Assembly: GCF_039916245.1 (NCBI RefSeq)
Contig: NZ_JBDSLS010000155.1
Location: forward strand, 1-5,243
From: Gelidibacter sp039916245
GTDB lineage: Bacteria; Bacteroidota; Bacteroidia; Flavobacteriales; Flavobacteriaceae
Direction of reading: 5' to 3'
Length of the DNA: 5,243 nt
Every line of letters begins with the position of its first letter. The stretch's first letter is position 1. The notes beneath the pieces are model-generated. The model made no database searches and was not told the origin of the DNA. It was given only the letters and a program-made list of their open reading frames with translations. The position numbers were made by a program, and so were the translations under genes. Below, piece after piece: positions 1-5,243 of the stretch.

Positions 1-77
1 AATGTGATGTGAAGATTATCATCATCTTGTTCTAATTTTGTAATAACCCCTAAATCTTCAATGATTCCAGTAAACAT
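1..77 (-). CDS. ribE: Riboflavin synthase alpha chain, N-terminal fragment (cut by the window edge)
   Basis: Reading the minus strand from the ATG at 77-75 gives 25 codons, MFTGIIEDLGVITKLEQDDD followed by NLHIT, open to the window edge. MFTGIIE at the extreme N-terminus is the hallmark of riboflavin synthase, in which this segment starts the first of two lumazine-binding barrel repeats. The family enzyme forms riboflavin from two molecules of 6,7-dimethyl-8-ribityllumazine in the cytoplasm. The start is secure because the family begins exactly with this motif. The gene is divergent from pdxA, with 138 bp between the start codons, and has its own TATCTTTG promoter-like site 43 bp upstream. 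Only the N-terminus is visible, so the intactness of the rest cannot be judged. Confidence 0.9.
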   Translation of the reverse strand, partial: MFTGIIEDLGVITKLEQDDDNLHIT

Positions 78-94
78 ATTGTCGAATAATTAGT

Positions 95-102
95 TAAATT
101 TG
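95..102 (+). promoter_or_regulatory. Possible -7 promoter element for pdxA
   Basis: TAAATTTG matches the TAnnTTTG consensus exactly on the plus strand and is followed by CA, as is common in Flavobacteriia. The nearest upstream TTG (79-81) is only 13 nt away, shorter than the usual 17-21, so the -33 element is poor. Transcription would begin near 106, leaving a pdxA leader of about 110 nt. No better site was seen between 103 and 215. In this AT-rich context a chance match is quite possible. Confidence 0.3.
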
Positions 103-120
103 CATTTGTACAATGGTTTA

Positions 121-128
121 CAAAGATA
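121..128 (-). promoter_or_regulatory. Candidate Bacteroidota -7 promoter element for ribE
   Basis: On the minus strand this reads TATCTTTG, an exact match to the Bacteroidota -7 consensus TAnnTTTG. It lies 43 bp upstream of the ribE start, which would give a leader of about 40 nt. The -33 element is weak: about 19 nt further upstream the minus strand reads CCTG rather than TTTG. The call rests on motif match and position only. Confidence 0.6.
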
Positions 129-215
129 AGACTTTAATGAAGATTTCAGGATAGCGTCTTGTTTAGAAAAGGATTTTATAAAAATGCTATTGTAAAGGAC
201 TAATTAAAATTAAGG

Positions 216-1262
216 ATGAAAAGAGAAGGGTTAATTAGAGTAGGGATTTCCATTGGTGATTTAAATGGCATTGGTGCTGAAATCATTCTAAAAACTTTTG
301 AGGATGTTAGAATGCTTGAGTTTTGCACGCCTATAATTTTTGCCTCCATAAAAACCATGTCTTTTTTTAAGAAGCATTTTGACAGTGCTATAAATTTTCA
401 TGGCATTAATGATATGAGCCAGGTTCTTGAAAGTAGAGTCAATGTGTTGAATGTTTGGAAAGAAAATGTTGACATAGCTTTTGGTGAAGAAGATTTGAAA
501 GCAGGAGAATATGCCTTTAAATCCTTGGAGAAGGCCACTGAAGCTTTGAAAAATGACGATATCGATGTCTTAGTCACTGCCCCTATTAATAAATTGACCA
601 TTCAATCGGACAGTTTCAAGTTTCCAGGGCATACGGATTATTTGGCCAAGGAACTCGGAGGAAACAGTCTCATGTTTATGGTCACTGAGGATTTTAAAGT
701 GGGTTTGCTTACAGATCATGTTCCTGTTAAAGATGTGCCGCAATATATCACTGCAAAGCTTATTGAAGAAAAAGTTCAGACCGTTTATGACTCGTTAATT
801 CAAGATTTTAGAATCAGTAAACCGAAAATTGCTGTTTTGGGCATTAATCCGCATGCTGGAGATAATGGCGTGATAGGTGACGAGGATGAGAAAGTTTTAA
901 AGCCAACACTTCTAAAAATCAGAGAAAAAGGCAAACTGGTCTATGGGCCGTATTCAGCCGATAGTTTCTTCGGATCCAAAAATTATAAGAATTTTGATGC
1001 GATAATTGCGTCCTATCACGACCAAGGTCTTATTCCTTTTAAAACCCTCACTTTTGGTGAAGGTGTAAATTATACTGCTGGGCTCAATAAAGTGAGGACT
1101 TCACCAGATCATGGGACTGCTTTTGAAATTGCAGGCAAAGGAACTGCAGATGAAAGTTCATTTAAAGCTGCGGTGTTTATGGCCCTCGAAATTTATAGGA
1201 ATAGAAAGGAATATAAAAAGCTTACCAAAAACCCTTTAAAAAAGGCATCTAAAAAGATATAA
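216..1262 (+). CDS. pdxA: 4-hydroxythreonine-4-phosphate dehydrogenase PdxA
   Basis: A 348-residue cytoplasmic enzyme of the DXP-dependent vitamin B6 pathway. The family oxidises 4-phosphohydroxy-L-threonine with NAD(P)+, and the product decarboxylates and feeds PdxJ in pyridoxine 5'-phosphate synthesis. Family motifs appear in order: GDLNGIGAEI (14-23, the Bacteroidota version of GDPAGIGPE), TAPINK (121-126), GHTDYLA (138-144), TDHVP (166-170), NPHAGDNG (211-218), YHDQGLIPFK (267-276) and SPDHGTAFEIAGKG (296-309). His168, His213 and His268 correspond to the three divalent-metal ligands of the Escherichia coli enzyme. The length is slightly above the usual 325-335, with a lysine-rich C-terminal tail (about 329-348). 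The ATG at 216 fits because the conserved first strand (IRVGISIGD) begins about seven residues in. A weak AAGG lies just before it. No terminator is visible after the gene, so read-through into the yceD-rpmF unit is possible. Confidence 0.95.
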   Translation: MKREGLIRVGISIGDLNGIGAEIILKTFEDVRMLEFCTPIIFASIKTMSFFKKHFDSAINFHGINDMSQVLESRVNVLNVWKENVDIAFGEEDLKAGEYAFKSLEKATEALKNDDIDVLVTAPINKLTIQSDSFKFPGHTDYLAKELGGNSLMFMVTEDFKVGLLTDHVPVKDVPQYITAKLIEEKVQTVYDSLIQDFRISKPKIAVLGINPHAGDNGVIGDEDEKVLKPTLLKIREKGKLVYGPYSADSFFGSKNYKNFDAIIASYHDQGLIPFKTLTFGEGVNYTAGLNKVRTSPDHGTAFEIAGKGTADESSFKAAVFMALEIYRNRKEYKKLTKNPLKKASKKI

Positions 1263-1305
1263 ACATTTTTTGTTAATAGCTTCCTTCTAATATAAAAATA
1301 ATTTC

Positions 1306-1313
1306 TATATTTG
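1306..1313 (+). promoter_or_regulatory. Candidate -7 promoter element for yceD-rpmF
   Basis: TATATTTG, followed by CG, is an exact match to the Bacteroidota TAnnTTTG element. It sits in the short gap after pdxA, so yceD and rpmF probably have their own promoter even if pdxA transcripts also read through. Transcription would start near 1317. That is only about 7 nt before the first ATG (1324) and about 19 nt before the second (1336). No TTTG was found at the right distance upstream; the best is TTCC at 1281-1284. Confidence 0.6.
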
Positions 1314-1335
1314 CGCCCTCAAAATGAATGTGATC

Positions 1336-1875
1336 ATGAAACCCTTAAAAGAGTATACCATACAATTTGTAGGATTAAAATTAGGAAAGCACCATTTTGA
1401 TTATCAAATCGATGAAAAGTTCTTTGAGCTTTTTGAGTATGATGATTTTAATGACGTCAATGTAGAAGTGGATTTGCTTTTTGAAAAGAAAACAACACTT
1501 TTAGAGCTACATTTTAAAGCCAAGGGCATCGTAAATGTTAATTGTGACACTAGCAATGAGCCTTATGATCAAAAAATTGAAGGCGACTTTAATTTGGTGG
1601 TTAACTTTGGAGATGAGTACAATGACGAAAATGAAGAGATTTTAATCATACCTCATGGCGAGTATGAAATAAATGTGGCACAGTACATTTATGAATTGAT
1701 CATTTTATCCATGCCTATAAAACGGATCCATCCGGGAATAGCAGATGGTACTTTGAAATCAGAAATACTTGAGAAACTAGAAGAGTTGAGCCCAAAAGGC
1801 ATAGAAGAAAAAGAAGAATCAGAGGATATTGATCCTCGTTGGAATACATTAAAAAAACTATTAACGGATAAATAA
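1336..1875 (+). CDS. yceD: YceD/DUF177 family protein
   Basis: A 179-residue cytoplasmic protein of the DUF177 (YceD) family, which is almost always encoded directly before rpmF. Homologues in bacteria and plastids have been linked to accumulation or processing of 23S rRNA, but the biochemical activity is not settled. Visible family features, numbered from this start, are the N-terminal KEYTIQFVGLKLGKH (5-19), the core segment VNVNCDTSNEPYDQ (68-81), the acidic stretch GDEYNDENEE (92-101), LSMPIKRIHPG (124-134) and the closing DPRWNTLKKL (166-175). A charged Glu/Lys-rich linker (about 143-165) precedes that last motif. Only one cysteine is present at the core site. An in-frame ATG at 1324 would add MNVI. 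I chose 1336 because flavobacterial relatives, as I recall them, begin with M-x-x-LKE, and because the promoter-like site at 1306-1313 leaves very little leader for 1324. The gene ends 9 bp before rpmF. Confidence 0.85.
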   Translation: MKPLKEYTIQFVGLKLGKHHFDYQIDEKFFELFEYDDFNDVNVEVDLLFEKKTTLLELHFKAKGIVNVNCDTSNEPYDQKIEGDFNLVVNFGDEYNDENEEILIIPHGEYEINVAQYIYELIILSMPIKRIHPGIADGTLKSEILEKLEELSPKGIEEKEESEDIDPRWNTLKKLLTDK

Positions 1876-1884
1876 CGATATAAA

Positions 1885-2088
1885 ATGGCACATCCTAAAA
1901 GAAAAATTTCTAAAACCAGACGAGATAAAAGAAGAACACATTACAAAGCAGTTGTTCCTACAATTGCAACGTGTCCTACTACAGGAGAAGCACACTTATT
2001 CCACAGAGCTCATTGGCATGAAGGAAAACTTTATTACAGAGGTCAAGTGCTTATAGATAACTCTGAAAAAGAGGAGAATTTAGCATAA
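1885..2088 (+). CDS. rpmF: 50S ribosomal protein L32
   Basis: A 67-residue basic protein of the large ribosomal subunit. It opens with MAHPKRKISKTRRDKRRTHY, the strongly conserved rRNA-binding N-terminus of L32. ATCPTTGEAHLFHRAHW and EGKLYYRGQVLID follow, both typical of the Bacteroidota form. Only one cysteine (Cys30) is present, so the four-cysteine zinc ribbon of some L32 proteins is absent here. The C-terminus after about residue 58 is a short acidic tail (NSEKEENLA). The gene starts 9 bp after yceD, almost certainly co-transcribed with it, and a strong terminator follows 20 bp after its stop. The yceD-rpmF-fab order is conserved in many bacteria. Confidence 0.97.
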   Translation: MAHPKRKISKTRRDKRRTHYKAVVPTIATCPTTGEAHLFHRAHWHEGKLYYRGQVLIDNSEKEENLA

Positions 2089-2108
2089 GTATTATGCACG
2101 CATACAAG

Positions 2109-2137
2109 AAAGCGCTCACTCCTGAGCGTTTTTTTTT
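2109..2137 (+). terminator. Rho-independent terminator after rpmF
   Basis: A perfect 6-bp GC-rich stem, CGCTCA (2113-2118) with TGAGCG (2123-2128), encloses the 4-nt loop CTCC. It is followed at once by nine T residues (2129-2137). The A-run before the stem can pair with the first Us and lengthen it. The position 20 bp after the rpmF stop fits termination of the yceD-rpmF transcript. Confidence 0.9.
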
Positions 2138-2165
2138 GTGGTTAATTTAAAAACAACTTAATTTG
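2135..2165 (+). promoter_or_regulatory. Candidate promoter for the fabH-accB-accC operon
   Basis: TTTG (2135-2138) is separated by exactly 19 nt from TTAATTTG (2158-2165), which matches the -7 consensus TAnnTTTG except for one base (second position T for A). This is the only site in the window with a full -33 match at the expected spacing. Transcription should start near 2169, giving a leader of about 89 nt before fabH. The -33 element uses the last Ts of the rpmF terminator. Confidence 0.55.
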
Positions 2166-2176
2166 CATCTCATTTG

Positions 2177-2190
2177 ACTGAATATTCAGT
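2177..2190 (+). promoter_or_regulatory. Perfect 14-bp palindrome, candidate operator for fabH
   Basis: ACTGAATATTCAGT is its own reverse complement, with no spacer, as expected of a dimeric repressor site rather than an RNA hairpin. It lies about 8 to 21 nt downstream of the predicted start of transcription, where a bound repressor could block RNA polymerase. The wider TGACTGAATATTCAGTAA resembles, from memory, the site of the TetR-family fatty acid regulator FadR of Bacillus (TGAATGA-type half sites). Assignment to a particular regulator is inference. Confidence 0.45.
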
Positions 2191-2212
2191 AAATTCAATT
2201 GGAATTTACTGA
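2186..2212 (+). repeat. 11-bp perfect inverted repeat in the fabH leader
   Basis: TCAGTAAATTC (2186-2196) and GAATTTACTGA (2202-2212) are perfect reverse complements around the 5-nt spacer AATTG. In RNA this forms an 11-bp stem. Its left arm shares TCAGT (2186-2190) with the right half of the palindrome at 2177-2190, so the ACTGA/TCAGT half-site occurs three times in 36 bp. It may be a second operator half-site pair or a leader hairpin. Confidence 0.6.
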
Positions 2213-2233
2213 TTTGGCCGATTTTGGTCAAAT
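2212..2233 (+). repeat. Hairpin-forming inverted repeat before fabH
   Basis: ATTTGGCC (2212-2219) can pair with GGTCAAAT (2226-2233), giving eight base pairs including one G-U, around the 6-nt loop GATTTT. It ends 24 nt before the fabH start codon and is followed by a short U run (2233-2236), too weak for a normal terminator. It shares base 2212 with the preceding inverted repeat. A role is not evident. Confidence 0.35.
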
Positions 2234-2257
2234 TTTAGGTCATTCTAATACAAAACA

Positions 2258-3253
2258 ATGAGTAAAATCACTGCTGCAATTACTGCCATAGGTGGATATG
2301 TACCCGAATATGTGTTGACCAACCAAATTTTGGAAACATTAGTCGATACAAATGATGAATGGATCACCTCCAGAACAGGAATCAAAGAGCGACGAATCCT
2401 TAAAGAAGATGGCAAAGGCACTTCTTATTTAGCCATTAAAGCGGCTCAAGATCTTATAGACAAGAAAGGGTTAGATCCCAAAGAAATAGATTTAGTTATC
2501 GTTGCAACTGCAACACCAGACATGAAAGCTGCTGCTACGGCTTCTTACACCGCAACACAAATTGGTGCGACCAATGCGTTTGCCTTTGATTTGGAAGCAG
2601 CATGTTCAAGTTTTTTGTTTGGTATGTCGGTAGCTGCACGATATATCGAATCCGGAAAATATAAAAAAGTATTATTGATTGGTGCTGATAAGAATTCGTC
2701 AATGATTAATTACAAAGATAGGGCCACATGTATTATCTTCGGTGATGGTGCTGGTGCCGCTTTGTTTGAACCTAATTTGGAAGGGTTCGGTCTTCAGGAC
2801 GAACTTTTGAGAAGTGACGGTAACGGAAGAGAATTCTTACAGGCTACATATGGCGGATCATCCTATCCATCAACTCCAGAAGCAGTAGCCGAAGGGAAAC
2901 ACTATATTTTTCAGGAAGGGAAACAGGTATTTAAGAATGCTGTTTTCAATATGGCTGATATTACAGAAAAAATATTGGTCAGAAATAATATTACAAAAGA
3001 TGATATTGCTTGGTTAGTAGCACATCAAGCTAACAAACGTATTATTGATGCCACTGCAAGTAGGATCGATCTTGAAGAAAGTAAGGTCATGATGAACATT
3101 GAGAAATATGGAAATACCACGTCAGCAACATTGCCTTTACTTTTATGGGATTATGAAAAGCAACTAAAAAAAGGCGATAAATTAATTTTCGTTGCTTTTG
3201 GAGGTGGCTTCACTTGGGGCTCTGTATATCTGACTTGGGCATATAATTCATAA
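2258..3253 (+). CDS. fabH: Beta-ketoacyl-ACP synthase III FabH
   Basis: A 331-residue cytoplasmic thiolase-fold enzyme that starts type II fatty acid synthesis by condensing an acyl-CoA primer with malonyl-ACP. The catalytic triad is complete: Cys116 in DLEAACSSF (111-119), His256 in VAHQANKR (254-261) and Asn286 in KYGNTTSA (283-290). Other family marks are NDEWITSRTGIKERR (32-46), FGDGAGAALF (161-170) and the C-terminal FGGGFTWGS (314-322). The length is within the usual 310-335. The start at 2258 gives the normal N-terminus (ITAIGGYVPEYVLTN), with no clear Shine-Dalgarno sequence before it. The gene follows its own promoter and palindromic leader and precedes accB by 35 bp, forming an operon with accB and accC that supplies its malonyl substrate. 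Flavobacteria often encode more than one FabH. Primer preference (acetyl or branched-chain) cannot be read from the sequence. Confidence 0.95.
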   Translation: MSKITAAITAIGGYVPEYVLTNQILETLVDTNDEWITSRTGIKERRILKEDGKGTSYLAIKAAQDLIDKKGLDPKEIDLVIVATATPDMKAAATASYTATQIGATNAFAFDLEAACSSFLFGMSVAARYIESGKYKKVLLIGADKNSSMINYKDRATCIIFGDGAGAALFEPNLEGFGLQDELLRSDGNGREFLQATYGGSSYPSTPEAVAEGKHYIFQEGKQVFKNAVFNMADITEKILVRNNITKDDIAWLVAHQANKRIIDATASRIDLEESKVMMNIEKYGNTTSATLPLLLWDYEKQLKKGDKLIFVAFGGGFTWGSVYLTWAYNS

Positions 3254-3288
3254 ACTAACTAACCTAAATATTTTAAAATCTAATTATT

Positions 3289-3765
3289 ATGGATATAAAA
3301 GAAATTCAAAACTTAATTAAGTTTGTTGCTAAATCTGGTGCAAGCGAGGTTAAATTGGAAATGGACGATATTAAAATTACCATTAAAACTGGTGGTGAAG
3401 ATAGAGGAGAAACTACAACTTATGTACAGCAAATCCCAATGGGTGCTGCTCCTGTTGCGCACGCTCCTGCACCTCAAGCAGAGGTGCCTGCTGTTGCAAT
3501 ACCTGTAGTTGACGAAAACTCAAAGTATATTACTATAAAATCTCCAATTATTGGAACTTTCTATCGTAAACCTTCTCCTGACAAACCAATGTTTGTGGAA
3601 GTTGGAAAATCAATAAAAGAAGGGGATGTTTTATGCGTTATTGAGGCCATGAAATTATTCAATGAAATTGAGTCTGAAGTTTCAGGTAAAATCGTGAAAA
3701 TTTTAGTTGATGATTCCTCACCGGTAGAATTTGATCAACCGTTATTCTTGGTTGATCCATCATAA
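3289..3765 (+). CDS. accB: Biotin carboxyl carrier protein of acetyl-CoA carboxylase
   Basis: A 158-residue carrier subunit of acetyl-CoA carboxylase. Its biotin arm moves the carboxyl group from biotin carboxylase (AccC) to the carboxyltransferase. Three parts are visible: an N-terminal segment (1-35, MDIKEIQNLIKFVAKSGASE onward) typical of bacterial BCCP, a flexible Ala/Pro-rich linker (about 51-73), and a C-terminal biotinyl domain (about 79-156). The biotinylation site is Lys122 in EAMKLFNEIE (119-128). GTFYRKPSPDKP (89-100) matches the region of the 'thumb' loop that marks acetyl-CoA carboxylase BCCPs, which argues against a propionyl-CoA or pyruvate carboxylase carrier. The length is close to the E. 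coli protein (156). The gene follows fabH by 35 bp and precedes accC by 87 bp, in the usual accB-accC order. Confidence 0.96.
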   Translation: MDIKEIQNLIKFVAKSGASEVKLEMDDIKITIKTGGEDRGETTTYVQQIPMGAAPVAHAPAPQAEVPAVAIPVVDENSKYITIKSPIIGTFYRKPSPDKPMFVEVGKSIKEGDVLCVIEAMKLFNEIESEVSGKIVKILVDDSSPVEFDQPLFLVDPS

Positions 3766-3767
3766 CC

Positions 3768-3842
3768 AATTAAAAATTCCAATAAACAAATCTCAAAATC
3801 CAAAACCTGGAATTTGGTGCTTGGAATTTGAAATTTTTAATT
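3768..3842 (+). repeat. Imperfect intergenic hairpin repeat between accB and accC
   Basis: The 87-bp gap is almost filled by an imperfect inverted repeat. AATTAAAAATT (3768-3778) is the exact reverse complement of AATTTTTAATT (3832-3842). In another register AAATTCCAA (3774-3782) pairs with TTGGAATTT (3821-3829). The right arm also holds a 9-bp direct repeat, TGGAATTTG (3808-3816 and 3822-3830), with a 14-bp period. An inner CCAAA (3800-3804) and TTTGG (3813-3817) can form a small stem. There is no T run after a GC-rich stem, so it does not look like a terminator. Similar TTGGAATTTGG-type units are, as I recall, common between genes in Flavobacteriaceae. Confidence 0.6.
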
Positions 3843-3852
3843 TGAAGAGTCT

Positions 3853-5205
3853 ATGTTTAAAAAAATATTAGTAGCCAATAGAGGCGAGATAGCACTGCGT
3901 GTTATCAGAACCTGTAAGGAAATGGGCATCAAAACGGTAGCGGTTTATTCAACTGCCGATGCAGAAAGTCTGCATGTTAAGTTTGCTGATGAAGCCGTTT
4001 GTATAGGACCACCGGCAAGTGCTCAATCATATCTTAAAATGTCCAATATTATTGCTGCTGCAGAAATTACCAATGCAGACGCGATACATCCTGGATACGG
4101 ATTTTTATCAGAAAACGCAAAGTTTTCAAAAATATGCGAAGAGCACAATATCAAGTTTATTGGGGCATCTCCTGAAATGATTGAACGCATGGGCGACAAG
4201 GCATCTGCCAAAGCAACCATGAAAGAAGCTGGCGTGCCATGCGTACCGGGAAGTGAAGGTATATTGGAATCCTTTGAGCAAACTGAAAAGTTAGCAGTTG
4301 AAATGGGGTATCCGGTTATGCTAAAAGCTACCGCTGGTGGTGGTGGAAAAGGCATGCGTGCCGTTTGGAAAAATGAAGATCTTAAAGATGCTTGGGACTC
4401 AGCACGTCATGAAGCTAGAGCAGCTTTTGGAAATGACGCCATGTACTTGGAGAAACTTATTGAAGAGCCACGACATATCGAAATACAAATTGTAGGGGAT
4501 TCTACTGGAAGAGCATGTCATCTATCAGAACGAGATTGTTCAATTCAACGTCGTCACCAAAAATTAACTGAAGAAACACCGTCGCCATTTATGACGGATG
4601 AACTTCGAAATGAAATGGGTTTAGCCGCGGTTAGAGCAGCCGAATACATTAAATATGAAGGTGCGGGAACAATAGAATTTTTGGTAGACAAACACCGAAA
4701 TTTCTATTTTATGGAAATGAATACCCGTATTCAAGTGGAACATCCAATTACGGAACAAGTTATTGATTTTGATTTGATTAGAGAGCAAATACTTGTTGCT
4801 GCTGGTGTGCCAATTTCAGGTAAAAACTATACCCCAAAGTTACATTCTATAGAATGTCGAATCAATGCGGAAGACCCGTATAATGATTTCAGACCTTCTC
4901 CAGGAAAAATAACCACACTTCATGCCCCAGGTGGACATGGCGTGCGCTTGGATACGCATGTGTATTCAGGCTATACAATTCCGCCAAATTATGATTCCAT
5001 GATTGCAAAGTTGATTACCACTGCGCAAACACGTGATGAAGCCATCAATAAGATGAAGCGTGCTTTGGATGAATTCGTTATCGAAGGTATCAAAACGACC
5101 ATTCCATTCCATCGACAATTGATGGACAATCCAGATTATTTGGCCGGTAATTATACGACCAAGTTCATGGAAAGCTTTAAAATGGAAAAGCCAGTTGAAG
5201 AATAA
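3853..5205 (+). CDS. accC: Biotin carboxylase subunit of acetyl-CoA carboxylase
   Basis: A 450-residue cytoplasmic ATP-grasp enzyme that carboxylates the biotin of AccB using ATP and bicarbonate, the first half of the acetyl-CoA carboxylase reaction. Its length matches the stand-alone AccC family (about 450), with no fused carrier domain. The order is the N-terminal biotin carboxylase domain (KKILVANRGEIALRVIR, 3-19; HPGYGFLSEN, 79-88), then the ATP-grasp core with Lys116, Lys158 and the glycine-rich loop GGGGKGMR (162-169), then EPRHIEIQ (205-212), RDCSIQRRHQK (227-237), Glu275 and the catalytic MEMNTRIQVEHPITE (287-301). The C-terminal domain carries IECRINAEDP (333-342). The residues expected for ATP, metal and bicarbonate binding are all present. 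The gene is last in the fabH-accB-accC operon, starts after the intergenic repeat and is closed by a terminator. The carboxyltransferase genes accA and accD are not in the window. Confidence 0.97.
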   Translation: MFKKILVANRGEIALRVIRTCKEMGIKTVAVYSTADAESLHVKFADEAVCIGPPASAQSYLKMSNIIAAAEITNADAIHPGYGFLSENAKFSKICEEHNIKFIGASPEMIERMGDKASAKATMKEAGVPCVPGSEGILESFEQTEKLAVEMGYPVMLKATAGGGGKGMRAVWKNEDLKDAWDSARHEARAAFGNDAMYLEKLIEEPRHIEIQIVGDSTGRACHLSERDCSIQRRHQKLTEETPSPFMTDELRNEMGLAAVRAAEYIKYEGAGTIEFLVDKHRNFYFMEMNTRIQVEHPITEQVIDFDLIREQILVAAGVPISGKNYTPKLHSIECRINAEDPYNDFRPSPGKITTLHAPGGHGVRLDTHVYSGYTIPPNYDSMIAKLITTAQTRDEAINKMKRALDEFVIEGIKTTIPFHRQLMDNPDYLAGNYTTKFMESFKMEKPVEE

Positions 5206-5212
5206 TATTAAG

Positions 5213-5240
5213 ACTCCGAAAGTAATTTCGGAGTTTTTTT
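5213..5240 (+). terminator. Rho-independent terminator after accC
   Basis: A perfect 9-bp stem, ACTCCGAAA (5213-5221) with TTTCGGAGT (5226-5234), encloses the tetraloop GTAA and runs into a T tract (5234-5240). It begins 8 bp after the accC stop and should end the fabH-accB-accC transcript. The minus strand has fewer terminal Ts after the stem, so it looks mainly one-directional within what is visible. Confidence 0.92.
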
Positions 5241-5243
5241 ATT

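Noticed and set aside
78..215. FMN or other riboswitch upstream of ribE or pdxA
   Set aside because: I could not find the conserved RFN-element segments or any clear multi-stem fold on either strand, and the ribE leader would be only about 40 nt.
398..601. Minus-strand open frame of 67 codons inside pdxA
   Set aside because: It lies wholly opposite conserved pdxA coding sequence, has no recognisable protein features and no promoter-like site before it; it is a shadow frame.
1233..1245. CCTTT-AAA-AAAGG mini-hairpin near the pdxA 3' end as a terminator
   Set aside because: The stem is only 5 bp with a 3-nt loop, lies inside the coding sequence and has no T run after it.
1885..2088. Loss of the L32 zinc-ribbon cysteines as something unusual
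   Set aside because: Cysteine-poor L32 is common across bacteria and, as I recall, normal for Bacteroidota, so it is not a special feature of this window.
3254..3288. Promoter or terminator in the fabH-accB gap
   Set aside because: The gap is only 35 bp, with ATTTTAAAAT (3270-3279) as a small AT palindrome likely by chance. No TAnnTTTG box or GC stem is present, which fits simple operon read-through.
3323..3508. Plus-strand open frame of 61 codons inside accB
   Set aside because: It is an out-of-frame overlap with the accB N-terminus and linker, Leu- and Lys-rich by frame shift, with no family resemblance.
4023..4355. Minus-strand open frame of 110 codons inside accC
   Set aside because: It is opposite conserved ATP-grasp sequence. 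Its proline run is simply the reverse of the glycine-rich loop codons.

Overview
The window is a compact stretch of housekeeping chromosome from an AT-rich bacterium, most likely a member of the Bacteroidota, class Flavobacteriia. Four things point there. The L32 and FabH proteins have sequences typical of that group. PdxA carries the GDLNGIG form of its first loop. Promoter-like sites match the Bacteroidota consensus TTTG-N19-TAnnTTTG rather than -35/-10 boxes. The genes also mostly lack clear Shine-Dalgarno sequences. The lineage call is from memory of these families; no database was searched.

Layout. Positions 1-77 hold the first 25 codons of a minus-strand riboflavin synthase (ribE), which runs off the left edge. 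Positions 78-215 are a divergent intergenic region with a good TAnnTTTG site for ribE and a weaker one for pdxA. Next comes pdxA (216-1262). A near-perfect TATATTTG site then precedes a YceD/DUF177 gene (1336-1875), followed 9 bp later by rpmF (1885-2088). A rho-independent terminator (2109-2137) closes this unit. Positions 2138-2257 hold a fabH promoter and a leader dense in inverted repeats. Then come fabH (2258-3253), accB (3289-3765) and accC (3853-5205). A second strong terminator (5213-5240) ends the fabH-accB-accC unit and the window.

How the genes work together. AccC carboxylates the biotin carried on AccB, the first half-reaction of acetyl-CoA carboxylase, which makes malonyl-CoA. 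FabH condenses malonyl-ACP with an acyl-CoA primer to start fatty acid synthesis. The three genes therefore form a fatty acid initiation operon. The yceD-rpmF pair upstream is a widespread neighbour of fab genes and links lipid synthesis to ribosome production. PdxA (vitamin B6) and RibE (riboflavin) are cofactor enzymes that sit beside the cluster by conserved gene order.

I see no novel protein system, mobile element, CRISPR array or RNA gene. The parts worth a second look are non-coding. The fabH leader has two overlapping perfect inverted repeats just downstream of the predicted promoter, resembling a TetR/FadR-type operator. The accB-accC gap holds an imperfect hairpin repeat built from TTGGAATTT units.
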